DNA of 64,000 nucleotides from Candidatus Denitrolinea symbiosum. GTDB lineage: Bacteria; Chloroflexota; Anaerolineae; Anaerolineales; Villigracilaceae. The notes under the pieces are model-generated. The model was given only the letters and a program-made list of their open reading frames with translations, had not been told where the DNA came from and searched no databases. Positions 9,901 through 18,688 of this stretch are shown here, piece after piece. Location: contig BLAA01000001.1 in NCBI GenBank assembly GCA_017312345.1, forward strand, positions 2,232,001 through 2,296,000, read 5' to 3'. Each line of letters begins with the position of its first letter. Positions within the stretch are counted from its first letter, which is position 1. A program made the position numbers and the translations under genes.

Positions 9901-11328
9901 CTATCCGCCCGGCCCCGTCAACTTCCTCAAGTCCTTCAACACCGCTTCCACTTCCTCCGCCGAGACGGCGCGCGCCTCGTCGCGGTGTTTCAGCGCGCCC
10001 GCCTTCGCCCGCTCGACCGCGACCTCGCGGACGGTCGCGTTGCGCTTCAAGGCTTCCTTCACCAGCGCCGCGCCCTGGGCGTAACCGATCAGCGGATTCA
10101 GCGCCGTGACGATGATGGCGTTCTTCTCCAGCCAGCCCTCGGCTTTTTCGCGGTTGGCTTTCACGCCGCGCACGGCCTTTTCGGTGAAAGCGCGCGTCGC
10201 CCCGATTGTGATCTGCATCTGCTCGAACAATTCGTACGCGATCACCGGCATCATCACGTTCAATTCCAACTGCCCGGCCTGGGCCGCCAGCGCCACCGTC
10301 GTCTCGCACCCGGCCACGTGGAACATCGCCATGTCCAGCATCTCGGCCATCACCGGGTTGACTTTGCCCGGCATGATGCTCGAACCGGGCTGTACCGCCG
10401 GGAGTTGGATCTCGTCCAGCCCGGTGGCGGGACCCGAGGCCAGCAGGCGGAAATCGTTGGCGATGCGGATCAACGTCAGCGCCAGGGTTTTGATGGCGGA
10501 CGAGAACGCCGCCGCGTCGGACATGGACTGCATCGACTCGAACAGATTGTCGGACGTGTACAGCCTCAGCCCCGTCAATTCGGATAATTTCTTCGTCATG
10601 CGGACGTGATATTCGGGATGGGCGTTCAGCCCGGACCCGGTAGCGGTCCCGCCGATTCCGAGCCGTCTCAGCCCCTCGGCCGCGGACTCGATCCGCGCCG
10701 CGTCGCGCTCCACCGCTTTGGCGTACGCGCCGAATTCCTGCCCCAGGCGGACGGGGACGGCGTCCTGCAAATGCGTCCGTCCCGATTTAACGATGTCGTC
10801 GAACTCGACGGCTTTTTCGTTCAACGCCTCGGCCAGGTCTTTCAGGACGCCCAGCAATTCATCCAGCCGCCACAGGCATCCGAGACGGATGGCGGTCGGG
10901 ATGGTGTCGTTTGTGGACTGCGACATGTTGACGTGGTCGTTCGGGTGGACGCGGTACTCCCCGAGTTGTCCGCCCATGATCTGCGTGGCGCGGTTGGCGA
11001 CGACTTCGTTGACGTTCATGTTGTGGCTGGTCCCCGCGCCCGCCTGGAAGGGGTCCACGACGAATTGATCGTCCCACCGCCCGGCGATGACTTCGTCCGC
11101 GGCCTGGATGATGGACGCGGCCCGCTGGTCGTCGAGCAGGCCGAGGTCGCGGTTGACTTCGGCGGCCGCCCGTTTGATCGTCGCCATGGACCAGACGAAG
11201 GCGCGGCGCGGCCTGAGTCCGCTGATCGGGAAGTTGTCCACCGCGCGCTGGGTCTGCGCGCCATATAGCGCCTCGGCGGGGACCTGTACTTCGCCGAGCG
11301 AATCGCGTTCGATGCGAGTGTTTTTCAT
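9901..11328 (-). CDS. Class II fumarase / aspartate ammonia-lyase family enzyme
   Basis: 475-residue enzyme of the fumarase/aspartase superfamily, which adds or removes water or ammonia across fumarate. TSHNMNVNEV near residue 100, HPNDHVNMSQSTNDT near 137 and the signature GSSIMPGKVNPV near 315 are conserved catalytic regions. The N-terminus RIERDSLGEVQVPAEALYGAQTQRA suits either enzyme, and I cannot separate fumarate hydratase from aspartase. I chose the ATG at 11328 because the upstream 16 codons lack family similarity. Single gene, C-terminus LTGPGG. Confidence 0.88.
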   Translation of the reverse strand: MKNTRIERDSLGEVQVPAEALYGAQTQRAVDNFPISGLRPRRAFVWSMATIKRAAAEVNRDLGLLDDQRAASIIQAADEVIAGRWDDQFVVDPFQAGAGTSHNMNVNEVVANRATQIMGGQLGEYRVHPNDHVNMSQSTNDTIPTAIRLGCLWRLDELLGVLKDLAEALNEKAVEFDDIVKSGRTHLQDAVPVRLGQEFGAYAKAVERDAARIESAAEGLRRLGIGGTATGSGLNAHPEYHVRMTKKLSELTGLRLYTSDNLFESMQSMSDAAAFSSAIKTLALTLIRIANDFRLLASGPATGLDEIQLPAVQPGSSIMPGKVNPVMAEMLDMAMFHVAGCETTVALAAQAGQLELNVMMPVIAYELFEQMQITIGATRAFTEKAVRGVKANREKAEGWLEKNAIIVTALNPLIGYAQGAALVKEALKRNATVREVAVERAKAGALKHRDEARAVSAEEVEAVLKDLRKLTGPGG

Positions 11329-11359
11329 GGGGGCGAGTCTATCACAAGTAAGAGACGTC

Positions 11360-11722
11360 TCAGCGTTTTCCCGCAACCAGCACGCTCAGGAACACCAACC
11401 CGATGGCGAGTCCCTCGCGCAGGGAGGGGATTTGCTTCGAGCCGAGGTAACTCGCCAGCACGTAAGTGAACTGCACGATGAATCCCTGAAGCATGGCCGC
11501 GGCCCAGAAGCGTTGGTTGTAGAACGCGTACATGGCGCGGTAACTCCACCAGACCGGGAAGACGGAAAACGCGAAGTAAAGCAGCGTCAACGGGTTGAGT
11601 CCGAACTTGACCACGCTGGCCCAGTTGGGCGCGGTGGTCTGGCGGGCGTCAATATAGAAGTAAATGCCGAAGAAGACGATCTGGGCGCCAATGGCGGCGA
11701 TAAGATTGAGCGAAGGAGTCAT
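11360..11722 (-). CDS. Four-helix membrane protein
   Basis: 120-residue protein with hydrophobic segments at about 5-23, 45-63, 75-93 and 103-118. The start at 11722 (MTPSLNLIAAIG) is preferred. The frame continues open upstream to 11914 only because it reads through a non-coding repeat. Family not recognised. It ends 31 bp before the fumarase/aspartase start and probably precedes it in one transcript. Confidence 0.68.
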   Translation of the reverse strand: MTPSLNLIAAIGAQIVFFGIYFYIDARQTTAPNWASVVKFGLNPLTLLYFAFSVFPVWWSYRAMYAFYNQRFWAAAMLQGFIVQFTYVLASYLGSKQIPSLREGLAIGLVFLSVLVAGKR

Positions 11723-11820
11723 AGATAGTTTTCCTGAAAGCAAATTTCCGCGCGAACCCGAAAAATCCGCGTCCCGCTGGCTTCGGGAAGGCTGTTTGCT
11801 GGACATTATCGGAAATAATG

Positions 11821-11912
11821 TCGGCGTCTCTCTTTCTGCCGCGAACGACGCGAATTTCGCGAAAAATCGTGGAAAATTCGCGCGCATTCGTGAAATTCGC
11901 GGAAGGATTTTC
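11821..11912. repeat. Word-like repeat family W1, copy 1
   Basis: Iterated, partly palindromic words (TTCGCGAAAAATCGTGG, AAATTCGCGG) without coding sense. Very close to 12258-12333 and related to 16862-16950 and 57347-57412. Confidence 0.6.
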
Positions 11913-11964
11913 ATTTTTGAAGGAGTCTGTTGTAAAATATGGACATCACCGAAAGGAGTCAGCC

Positions 11965-12237
11965 ATGGCCGACAAAGACCTGCGTACGTTACTCGAAGAT
12001 TTGCGAGGCGAACTCCACAAGGCCGAAAGCCTGGACGACAAGGGCCGCGCGCTCCTGCACGAACTGGACGCCGATATCCGCGATCTGCTTCAACGCTCGG
12101 GCGAGGCGCCCGCGCCCTCCGGCGACGCGCTCCGCGCCGCCCTGCAATCCGCCATTGACCATTTCCAGATCACGCACCCGCAATTGACCATCCTCCTCTC
12201 CGAGCTGACGACCTCCCTCAGCAACGCGGGCATTTGA
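11965..12237 (+). CDS. DUF4404 family protein
   Basis: 90-residue soluble, helical protein matching the DUF4404 pattern: N-terminal LRTLLEDLRGELHK, central LLHELDADIRDLL, and C-terminal FQITHPQLTILLSELTTSLSNAGI. Function of the family is unknown. Start at 11965 is set by AAAGGAG seven bases upstream; a longer open frame from 11818 runs through repeat DNA. Monocistronic. Confidence 0.8.
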   Translation: MADKDLRTLLEDLRGELHKAESLDDKGRALLHELDADIRDLLQRSGEAPAPSGDALRAALQSAIDHFQITHPQLTILLSELTTSLSNAGI

Positions 12238-12257
12238 TCAGACCTTCTCGAAAATAA

Positions 12258-12465
12258 TGTCGGCGTCTCTTCCTGCCGCGAACGACGCGGATTTCGCGAA
12301 AAATCATGGAGAATTCGCGAGTATCCGTGAAGGTAGGACTACAGTAGACCGTGGAGTCTTCCGTTTTGCCTAAAATCAGCCACAGATTTACCCTTCGGGT
12401 ACGATGTCACAGATTTCCACAGATTTTCAAAAGCAATCTGTGATAATCCGTGCTAATCTGTGGCA
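12258..12465. repeat. Repeat-filled intergenic region before transketolase
   Basis: No gene in 12238-12539. It holds W1 copy 2 (12258-12333) and then an inverted block at 12376-12465 that begins CCACAGATT and ends AATCTGTGG, with internal repeats of ACAGATT and AATCTGTG. Confidence 0.6.
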
Positions 12466-12539
12466 AAGAATCGCTCCACACTTAAGTGCAGTCCTACCTC
12501 CGTGAAATTCGCGGCCAGGAATTTTGTTTCTGAAAGAGT

Positions 12540-14591
12540 TTATCGTTTCCGCCGCGCGGGCTTCTTTGGTTTACTTTTCGGCTTGACGGGCTTCTTCGCG
12601 GGCGGCTTGGGCATAACCGCCCTGGCCTGCGCGATGACGTTTTCGACCGTCAGGCCGAATTTTTCGTAGATGACCTTGTACGGGGCCGACGCGCCGAACC
12701 GCTCGATGGAGACGACCCTGCCTCCCGCGCCGACGTATCGCTCCCAGCCTATGCCGACTCCCGCTTCGATGGCGACTCTCGCCGCGACCTTCTTCGGCAA
12801 CACCGACTCCCGATAAGCCTCATCCTGTTTCTCGAACAATTCCCAGCAGGGGAACGACACCACGCGGACGCTGTGTCCTTTTTCGTGGAGGGCTTTCGCC
12901 GCGTCCATCACGAGGCTGACCTCCGATCCCGACGCCATCAGGATCACGTCGGGGATCTTCCTGCCGAGGTGCGCCAGCACGTACGCGCCCTTTTCGACCG
13001 TCGGCTGGCTGGAGGGCGGGAAGGTGGGGACGGATTGACGCGTCAACGCCAGGACTGTGGGGCCGCGTCGGTTTTCGAGCGCGACCTTCCACGCCTGCGC
13101 GGTCTCGTTCGCGTCCGCGGGGCGGATGACGGTCAGGTTGGGCATCGCCCGCAGCGCGGCAAGCTGATCCACGGGCTGGTGAGTCGGGCCGTCCTCGCCC
13201 AGGCCGATGGAGTCGTGCGTGAAGACGAAGATCGAGGGAGTGTGTGAAAGCGCGGCGATGCGGATGGCGGGACGGTTGTAATCCGAGAAGACGAGGAAGG
13301 TGCCGCCGTAGGGGATGAGTCCGCCGAAGAGCGCCATGCCATTCAGCGCGGCTGCCATGGCGTGTTCGCGCACGCCGAAGTGGAAGTTGCGTCCCTGCGG
13401 GGTCTCTTTTTGGAAGTCGGGCAGGCCGTCAATGCGGGTGTTGTTCGAGGGGGCCAGGTCGGCGGAGCCGCCCAACAGTTCAGGGATGATCGGCGCCAGC
13501 GCGTTGATGACCTTGCCCGAGGCGGCGCGCGTCGCCATGCCTTTCGCGTCCGCGGGGAAGATGGGCAGGAGTTTCGTCCAGCCTTTCGGCAGGACGCCCG
13601 CCAACCTGCGTTCCAGTTCCACGCCTTTGTCGGGATTGGCCTTTTTGTACGCGCTGAATTTTTTGTTCCATTCCGCTTCCAGTTCGTGGCCGCGTTCGAC
13701 GGCCTCGCGGTAGAAATCCAGCACGTCGTCGGGGATGTAGAAGCGCGGCTCCTTGGGCCAGTTGAGATTCTCTTTGGCGGCGTTCAGTTCCTCGTTGCCC
13801 AGCGGCTCGCCGTGGGCTTTGGACGTCCCCTGTTTTTTCGGCGCGCCGAAACCGATGATGGTGCGGCACATAATGATGGACGGACGCGGGTCGGCTTTGG
13901 CGGCGCGGATGGCGGCGTCTATCGCCTCCACGTCGTTTCCGTCCGCCACGTGCTGGACGTGCCAGCCGTAGGCTTCGAAGCGTTTGCCGCGGTCTTCGGT
14001 GAAGGCGAGATTGGTGGAGCCGTCAATCGAGATGTGGTTGTCGTCGTAGAGATAGATGAGCCTGCCGAGTTGGAGATGTCCCGCCAGCGATGCGGCTTCG
14101 GAGGCGACGCCCTCCATCAAATCGCCGTCGGTGACGATGGCGTAGATGAAGTTGTCGAACAGTTCGGGGGAGTAGACCGCCGCGAGGTGCGTGGAGGCGA
14201 TGGCCATGCCCACGCCGGTGGCGAATCCCTGCCCGAGCGGACCGGTGGTCATTTCCACGCCGGGAGTCAGTCCGTATTCGGGATGGCCGGGCGTGCGGCT
14301 GCCCCACTGACGGAAGTTCTTCAACTCGTCGAGCGGGAGGCTGTAGCCGGTGAGATGCAGGAGCGAGTAGAGCAGCATCGAACCGTGTCCGCCCGAAAGG
14401 AGGAAGCGGTCGCGTCCCGCCCATTTGGGGTTGTGCGGGTTGTGGCGCAGGTGACGCGTCCAGACGACGAAGGCCATGGCGGCCGCGCCCATCGGCAGTC
14501 CGGGATGTCCCGAATTGGCCTGTTGGACCGCGTCGGCGGAGAGGAAACGGATGGTGTTGATGGCTCGGGTTTCGAGGTTGTCAGTGGTCAT
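12540..14591 (-). CDS. tkt: Transketolase
   Basis: Transketolase moves two-carbon ketol units in the pentose phosphate pathway. 683 residues: ThDP domain with GHPGLPMG (about residue 28) and [18 protein letters not shown] (about 155), pyrimidine domain with [13 protein letters not shown] (about 460), and the C-terminal transketolase domain. The normal fold ends near residue 655. The last ~22 residues ([16 protein letters not shown] and on) are a Lys/Pro-rich tail unlike typical transketolases. Single gene; RpiB, which acts in the same pathway, is encoded 3 kb away. Confidence 0.96.
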   Translation of the reverse strand: MTTDNLETRAINTIRFLSADAVQQANSGHPGLPMGAAAMAFVVWTRHLRHNPHNPKWAGRDRFLLSGGHGSMLLYSLLHLTGYSLPLDELKNFRQWGSRTPGHPEYGLTPGVEMTTGPLGQGFATGVGMAIASTHLAAVYSPELFDNFIYAIVTDGDLMEGVASEAASLAGHLQLGRLIYLYDDNHISIDGSTNLAFTEDRGKRFEAYGWHVQHVADGNDVEAIDAAIRAAKADPRPSIIMCRTIIGFGAPKKQGTSKAHGEPLGNEELNAAKENLNWPKEPRFYIPDDVLDFYREAVERGHELEAEWNKKFSAYKKANPDKGVELERRLAGVLPKGWTKLLPIFPADAKGMATRAASGKVINALAPIIPELLGGSADLAPSNNTRIDGLPDFQKETPQGRNFHFGVREHAMAAALNGMALFGGLIPYGGTFLVFSDYNRPAIRIAALSHTPSIFVFTHDSIGLGEDGPTHQPVDQLAALRAMPNLTVIRPADANETAQAWKVALENRRGPTVLALTRQSVPTFPPSSQPTVEKGAYVLAHLGRKIPDVILMASGSEVSLVMDAAKALHEKGHSVRVVSFPCWELFEKQDEAYRESVLPKKVAARVAIEAGVGIGWERYVGAGGRVVSIERFGASAPYKVIYEKFGLTVENVIAQARAVMPKPPAKKPVKPKSKPKKPARRKR

Positions 14592-14721
14592 GGTCGCCTC
14601 TTTTTTTTATCATTTTTATCGGTTCAAATAAATCAAGATTGGCTTTTTTGACGAAAAAAATTTAGTAAGGCATCGGCCGCGGGACAAAGTGAGCGTCTTT
14701 TGGCACACTTTGGCAAGAGAC

Positions 14722-15483
14722 TTAATACTTCCCCTTCAACTCTCTTGTTGGCAGGGTTATGAACCCCTCCTCCTGCGCGCCGAGCCGCATGGTCTCGTCG
14801 GGACGTTTGGCGGCCATCCATGCGGTGTGGGCGGCGGCGAGCGCGTCGAGTTGGTCGGGAGGGTAGATCAGTTCCATCGGCATCATACCCAGGCGCAGGC
14901 GTCGGCGGGTGATCTCTTCGAAGAAGTCCATCGGGTCTTTGATGCGCAGGCCCGCGTCGTATAGAACGACCTGGCGTTGGAGGCGGCCTTCGAGCGTGGG
15001 CTTGGGAAGCGGGACCTGTCCGAGCAGGGCGCAGAAGCAGGCGTGGGGATGAGTCTCCAGCCAGACGCAGTTGGCCGCCTCGGTCGGATACGGCTTGAAT
15101 CCCATCTTTTCGAGGCGTTTGTAGAGCGTGAATCCCATCTGGACCCAGCCCGCGCAGGCCTCGACGCGGGACGGCGTCGGCGAGACGGAGATGCCGCGCT
15201 CGCGCAGGTCGCGCTCCGCCAGCCGAAGGTCCGCGCCGCGAAGCGGGTGGGCGGTCAGCGTCTCTTTTTCAAGGCGTTTCCGCTCCAGTCCCGCGTTGAC
15301 GCGCGCGGGGGCGTTCACCGCAACCCATGCCGAGGGGAAGTTGCCGATGAAGGTCAGCGCGTCCTCCAGTTCGCCCTCGGCGAGCGCGATCAGGTTACGT
15401 TCGTCGTCCAGCGCGGCGAAGGTGAAGGGGCTGCGCCCGGCGGTGGGGTCTATGCCGATGAAGGCGGCGGAGGAGAAGAGCAT
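14722..15483 (-). CDS. DUF429-type protein
   Basis: 253-residue protein with an N-terminal IGIDPTAG strand and acidic residues spaced as in the RNase H-like DUF429 family (predicted nuclease/ASKHA-like fold). Also RVEACAGWVQMGF near 110 and PTEAANCVWLETHPHA near 135, a DUF429-type motif. ATG at 15483 is chosen because the upstream codons lack similarity; its ribosome site is weak (CAGGA). Divergent from the thioredoxin-like gene. Function unproven. Confidence 0.7.
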   Translation of the reverse strand: MLFSSAAFIGIDPTAGRSPFTFAALDDERNLIALAEGELEDALTFIGNFPSAWVAVNAPARVNAGLERKRLEKETLTAHPLRGADLRLAERDLRERGISVSPTPSRVEACAGWVQMGFTLYKRLEKMGFKPYPTEAANCVWLETHPHACFCALLGQVPLPKPTLEGRLQRQVVLYDAGLRIKDPMDFFEEITRRRLRLGMMPMELIYPPDQLDALAAAHTAWMAAKRPDETMRLGAQEEGFITLPTRELKGKY

Positions 15484-15596
15484 GGTAAGATGGTTCCTGG
15501 GAAAGGCGTCGCAGAGACGGAGGCCATCCCTGCACCGGCGGAACGACCGCCGTGAATAAATGGACTCGACAAAAGTGTAGCCCAAAAAGGATTTTT

Positions 15597-16148
15597 ATGC
15601 AATTGAAACGAAGGGTTTGGTTCGCGGGAATTTTGGCTCTCGGCCTGGCTTGGATCTTCGTCGGAGCGGATTGGAGCGGGACTTCGACAAACGGGCAGAT
15701 CCCCGCGCCGCAGGCGGGATTCCTGGCCCCCGACTTCACGCTCGAAACGCTCGACGGCGGGACAGTCACTTTGTCCGACCTGCGCGGGCAGGCGGTCATC
15801 GTCAACCTGTGGGCCTCGTGGTGCGGACCGTGCCGCCTGGAGATGCCCGCCTTCAAGAAGGTCTCGCAGGAATACGCGGGACGCGGCCTCGTCATTCTGG
15901 CCGTCAACTCGACTTCGCAGGATACGCGCGCCGCGGCCGCTTCGTTCGCGGACGAGTACCAGCTGCCCTTCACGATCGCGCTCGACCTCGACGGGCGCGT
16001 GGCGCGCCTCTACAGGATCAGCGCCCTCCCGACGACGTTCTTCGTCAACCGCAGCGGCGTGATCCGCAAGGTCGTCCTCGGCGGGCCGCTGGCGGAGACC
16101 ACGCTTCGGGCGGAGATCGAATCCCTGCTGGCGGAGGCGACGCCCTGA
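15597..16148 (+). CDS. TlpA/ResA-like membrane-anchored thioredoxin
   Basis: 183-residue redox protein: signal-anchor helix at 6-24, then an AhpC/TSA-Redoxin fold starting PAPQAGFLAPDFTLETLDG and the CxxC active site WASWCGPC near residue 80. Acts outside the membrane to reduce disulfides or cytochrome apoproteins in the ResA/TlpA group. Start at 15597 follows AAAAAGG. Its stop overlaps the start of the next gene by one base (TGATG), so the two are coupled. Confidence 0.9.
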   Translation: MQLKRRVWFAGILALGLAWIFVGADWSGTSTNGQIPAPQAGFLAPDFTLETLDGGTVTLSDLRGQAVIVNLWASWCGPCRLEMPAFKKVSQEYAGRGLVILAVNSTSQDTRAAAASFADEYQLPFTIALDLDGRVARLYRISALPTTFFVNRSGVIRKVVLGGPLAETTLRAEIESLLAEATP

Positions 16149-16909
16149 TGTTTCCCATCATTCAGCTTGGCCCGCTCGCAGTCCAGGCCGCGGGGCTGTT
16201 CGTCATCGCCTCGGTGTATCTCGGCATAGTATTGGCGGAGAAACGCGCCGCGAACTACGGCTTGAAACCCGAACTGCTCGACAATTTGCTCCTGCTTTCG
16301 CTCACGGCTTTCCTCATCGGCGGACGGATTTCCTTTCTGCTTCAACGCTGGGACAGTTTCCGCGCCTCTCCGCTCGACCTCTTCTCCCCGAATCCGTCTC
16401 TCTTCGACCTGGCGGGCGGACTTGCGATCGGCCTCCTCGCCGCGCTGGTCTTTATCCGCCGCAAGGGACTCGCCTTCTGGTCCACGCTCGACGCGGCGAC
16501 GCCGTTCTTCTCCGCCGTGATGGTCGGCCTCGCGGCCGCGCATCTCGCGGACGGTTCGGCCTTCGGCAAAGCGACCTCCCTGCCGTGGGGCATCGAACTG
16601 TACGGCGCGACGCGGCATCCCAGCCAAATCTACGAACTGATCGCCGCGCTGCTCATCCTCGGTTTGATCGGGCTGCGGAAGCCGTTCCCTGCGGCGGGCG
16701 TCCTGTTCCTGACCTTCGCGGCCGCCTCGGCGGGCGCGCGTCTCTTCCTCGAAGCCTTCCGCGGCGACAGCGTCCTCGTCTTCGGCGGCCTGCGGCTCGG
16801 ACAGATCCTGGCATGGCTGGCGCTTTTCCTCGCGCTGGCGGGGATGGAAAAAATTCGGTCTCGGTACACGGATGACACGGATTTTGCGGATTCGCACGGA
16901 AAATTTTAA
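16148..16909 (+). CDS. Lgt-like (prolipoprotein diacylglyceryl transferase family) membrane protein
   Basis: 253-residue, about seven-helix membrane protein with the Lgt motif RHPSQIYE near residue 160 and GGRISF near 58. It lacks the RxGNFxNGE segment (it has LAAAHLADGSAFG instead) and the usual histidine-glycine loop is FDLAGGLAIG, so it is probably a divergent paralogue rather than the housekeeping Lgt. The C-terminal RSRYTDDTDFADSHGKF is encoded by W1-type repeat DNA that has run into the gene. Coupled to the thioredoxin-like gene. Confidence 0.75.
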   Translation: MFPIIQLGPLAVQAAGLFVIASVYLGIVLAEKRAANYGLKPELLDNLLLLSLTAFLIGGRISFLLQRWDSFRASPLDLFSPNPSLFDLAGGLAIGLLAALVFIRRKGLAFWSTLDAATPFFSAVMVGLAAAHLADGSAFGKATSLPWGIELYGATRHPSQIYELIAALLILGLIGLRKPFPAAGVLFLTFAAASAGARLFLEAFRGDSVLVFGGLRLGQILAWLALFLALAGMEKIRSRYTDDTDFADSHGKF

Positions 16910-16950
16910 AAAATCCGTGAAATTCCGTCCTTTCCGTGAAATCCATGTAC
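16862..16950. repeat. W1-type repeat overlapping the end of the Lgt-like gene
   Basis: Iterated ACGGATT/AATCCGTGAAATTCCGT words. They supply the last ~17 codons of the upstream gene. Confidence 0.55.
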
Positions 16951-17019
16951 AAAAGGCAGAAATAACCGTTGGAAGTCGGCGGGAAGGGTTATACTTGTCG
17001 AACCAGAGGTGAAAACGCC

Positions 17020-17235
17020 ATGACTTCCGTCGCTCTTGGATTGCTCTTTGTTCTCATTGGATTGCTTGCCATGCTCGGATCCGTCTTGAACTGGAGGCTC
17101 GTTACGCATTTGGGCAAATTGCTGAACATGCTCCTCGGCGACAGGATCGCGCGGGGAATTTACATCCTGCTCGGCCTGTTCCTCTTCGTGCTGGGAATGG
17201 GTCAACTCTTTGGGATGAATTGGATAGGAAATTAA
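17020..17235 (+). CDS. Small two-helix membrane protein (Imm17-like)
   Basis: 71 residues with helices at about 2-22 and 46-66 and the connecting motif NWRLVTHLGKLLNMLLGDRIARGIYILLG, which resembles the Imm17 domain. That resemblance is from memory. Start at 17020 after AGAGGTG. No toxin is adjacent, so an immunity role is not supported. It overlaps nothing and sits 5 bp before rpiB, probably in one transcript. Confidence 0.65.
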   Translation: MTSVALGLLFVLIGLLAMLGSVLNWRLVTHLGKLLNMLLGDRIARGIYILLGLFLFVLGMGQLFGMNWIGN

Positions 17236-17240
17236 AGCGT

Positions 17241-17702
17241 ATGAAAATTGCCGTCGCTTGCGATCATGCTGGTTTTCCGTTGAAGGAGGCCGTCCTCGAA
17301 TCCGTGCGCGCCGCGGGACACGAACCGATTGACCTGGGGACGAATAGTCCCGACCCCGTGGATTTCCCCGACGTTGCCGTAAAGCTTGGGCGCGCCGTCC
17401 AGTCGGGCGAGGCGGAGCGCGGGATTCTGCTGTGCGGCTCGGGCGTCGGCGCATGCATCGCCGCGAACAAGATGAAGGGCGTCTGGGCGGCGATCTGTCA
17501 CGACGCTTACTCCGCCGCGCAGGGCGTCCAACACGACAACATGAACGTGCTGTGCCTCGGCGGACGAGTCATAGGAATCGAACTCGTGAAAGTCCTCGTG
17601 CCGGCTTTTTTAAGCGCGCGCTATCTGGGCGTGGACAAGGGCGGCGAACGTTTCGAGCGACGCGTCCGCAAGGTGCGCGAACTGGAAAAAGACTGGCATT
17701 GA
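17241..17702 (+). CDS. rpiB: Ribose-5-phosphate isomerase B
   Basis: RpiB interconverts ribose 5-phosphate and ribulose 5-phosphate. 153 residues with KIAVACDHAGFPLKE at the start, the catalytic cysteine region ILLCGSGVGACIAANK near residue 65, and the HDAYSAAQGVQHDNMNVLCLGGRVIG motif near 95. ATG at 17241 is preferred over 17220 because family proteins begin at MKIAVACD. Works with transketolase in the pentose phosphate pathway. Confidence 0.95.
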   Translation: MKIAVACDHAGFPLKEAVLESVRAAGHEPIDLGTNSPDPVDFPDVAVKLGRAVQSGEAERGILLCGSGVGACIAANKMKGVWAAICHDAYSAAQGVQHDNMNVLCLGGRVIGIELVKVLVPAFLSARYLGVDKGGERFERRVRKVRELEKDWH

Positions 17703-17790
17703 GCGGGAGGCTTCGGGGGCGTTGACGACTGATCCATGAAGCCGGGGATGGGACGCGGGGCTCTCCCGCCTCGGCGTCTCCCATCCCGCC

Positions 17791-18684
17791 CTATTTCAAC
17801 GGGATCAACAACAGCGGCAGGCTGGAGCGGTTCGCCACTTTCGGCGCGACGCTGCGCGCCCAGAACGCGCCCATCCCCGCCCGGCGATGCGTGCTTAGCG
17901 CTATCAAATCCGCGCCGACGCGCTCTGCCGACTTGACTATCTCCGTCGCGGGGTCGCCGCGCGCCACCTCGGCGTTTGCGACCAAGCCCGCGGCGCGTAA
18001 CTCGTCAATATGCTCCTGCAAATGTTCGCGGGCGTTCTCCTCCTTGATGTCGAGCAGGACGGTGGCGGTGGCGGGCAGCATGCTTCCCGCGGCGGCTTCC
18101 TGTCCCGCCAGAGCGCCGAAGGTGGGGATCACGCTGAACAGGTACAGTTCCGCGTCGAAGGCGCGCGCCAGTCCCTCGGACAGAGGCAGGCTGTCGTCGT
18201 GGATGGATTCGCTGTCGAGCGGGACGAAGATGCGCTTCAGTTGGAACGTCCCCGCCTGGCGCGGACGGACGAGCAACAGCGGCGTCGTCCCCTGCGCCAC
18301 CACCTGTTGGGCGATGCTTCCGAAGAGCAGGTCGCGCATCCCGCCGTTGCCGTGCGCGCACATTACGATCAGGTCTGGCTCAAACTCCTCCTGCGCGTGT
18401 TGGACGATGCTGCGCGCCACGTCGGCCACGGCCGCGCTGTGGACGTGAGTCTCGACGCGCGCTCCGGGAGGGAAGGCGCGTCCCGCGACCTCGTGCAGGT
18501 ACGCGGCCGCCTCGCCCGCCTCCGTCAAATGGCGGTCGTGATGGACCTCGCGGCGGGCGTCCTGCTCGACGATGTGCAGCAGCGTGACGGGCGCGCCGAG
18601 GGCGCGCGCCATGAGCGCGGCGGGAGCCAGCGCGGCTTCCGCCAGTTGCGAACCATCCAGGGGGACGAGGATTTGTTTGAACAT
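17791..18684 (-). CDS. Tandem universal stress protein (UspA)
   Basis: 297-residue cytoplasmic protein with two UspA domains (about 1-145 and 150-297). The first ends in the ATP-binding pattern HGNGGMRDLLFGSIAQQV. The second has HRRAGMGAFWARSVAPKV, a slightly altered version. Located 4 bp after the Nramp gene on the same strand, so the two are likely co-transcribed. Confidence 0.9.
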   Translation of the reverse strand: MFKQILVPLDGSQLAEAALAPAALMARALGAPVTLLHIVEQDARREVHHDRHLTEAGEAAAYLHEVAGRAFPPGARVETHVHSAAVADVARSIVQHAQEEFEPDLIVMCAHGNGGMRDLLFGSIAQQVVAQGTTPLLLVRPRQAGTFQLKRIFVPLDSESIHDDSLPLSEGLARAFDAELYLFSVIPTFGALAGQEAAAGSMLPATATVLLDIKEENAREHLQEHIDELRAAGLVANAEVARGDPATEIVKSAERVGADLIALSTHRRAGMGAFWARSVAPKVANRSSLPLLLIPLK

Positions 18685-18688
18685 GAGT

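Noticed and set aside
11723-11914. Extended N-terminus of the four-helix membrane protein
   Set aside because: These 64 codons lie in W1 repeat DNA and have no protein-like pattern; ATG 11722 begins the first helix.
15617-16909. 430-aa frame covering the thioredoxin region and the Lgt-like gene
   Set aside because: Only the part from 16148 is real; the first half is out of frame with the TlpA-like protein.
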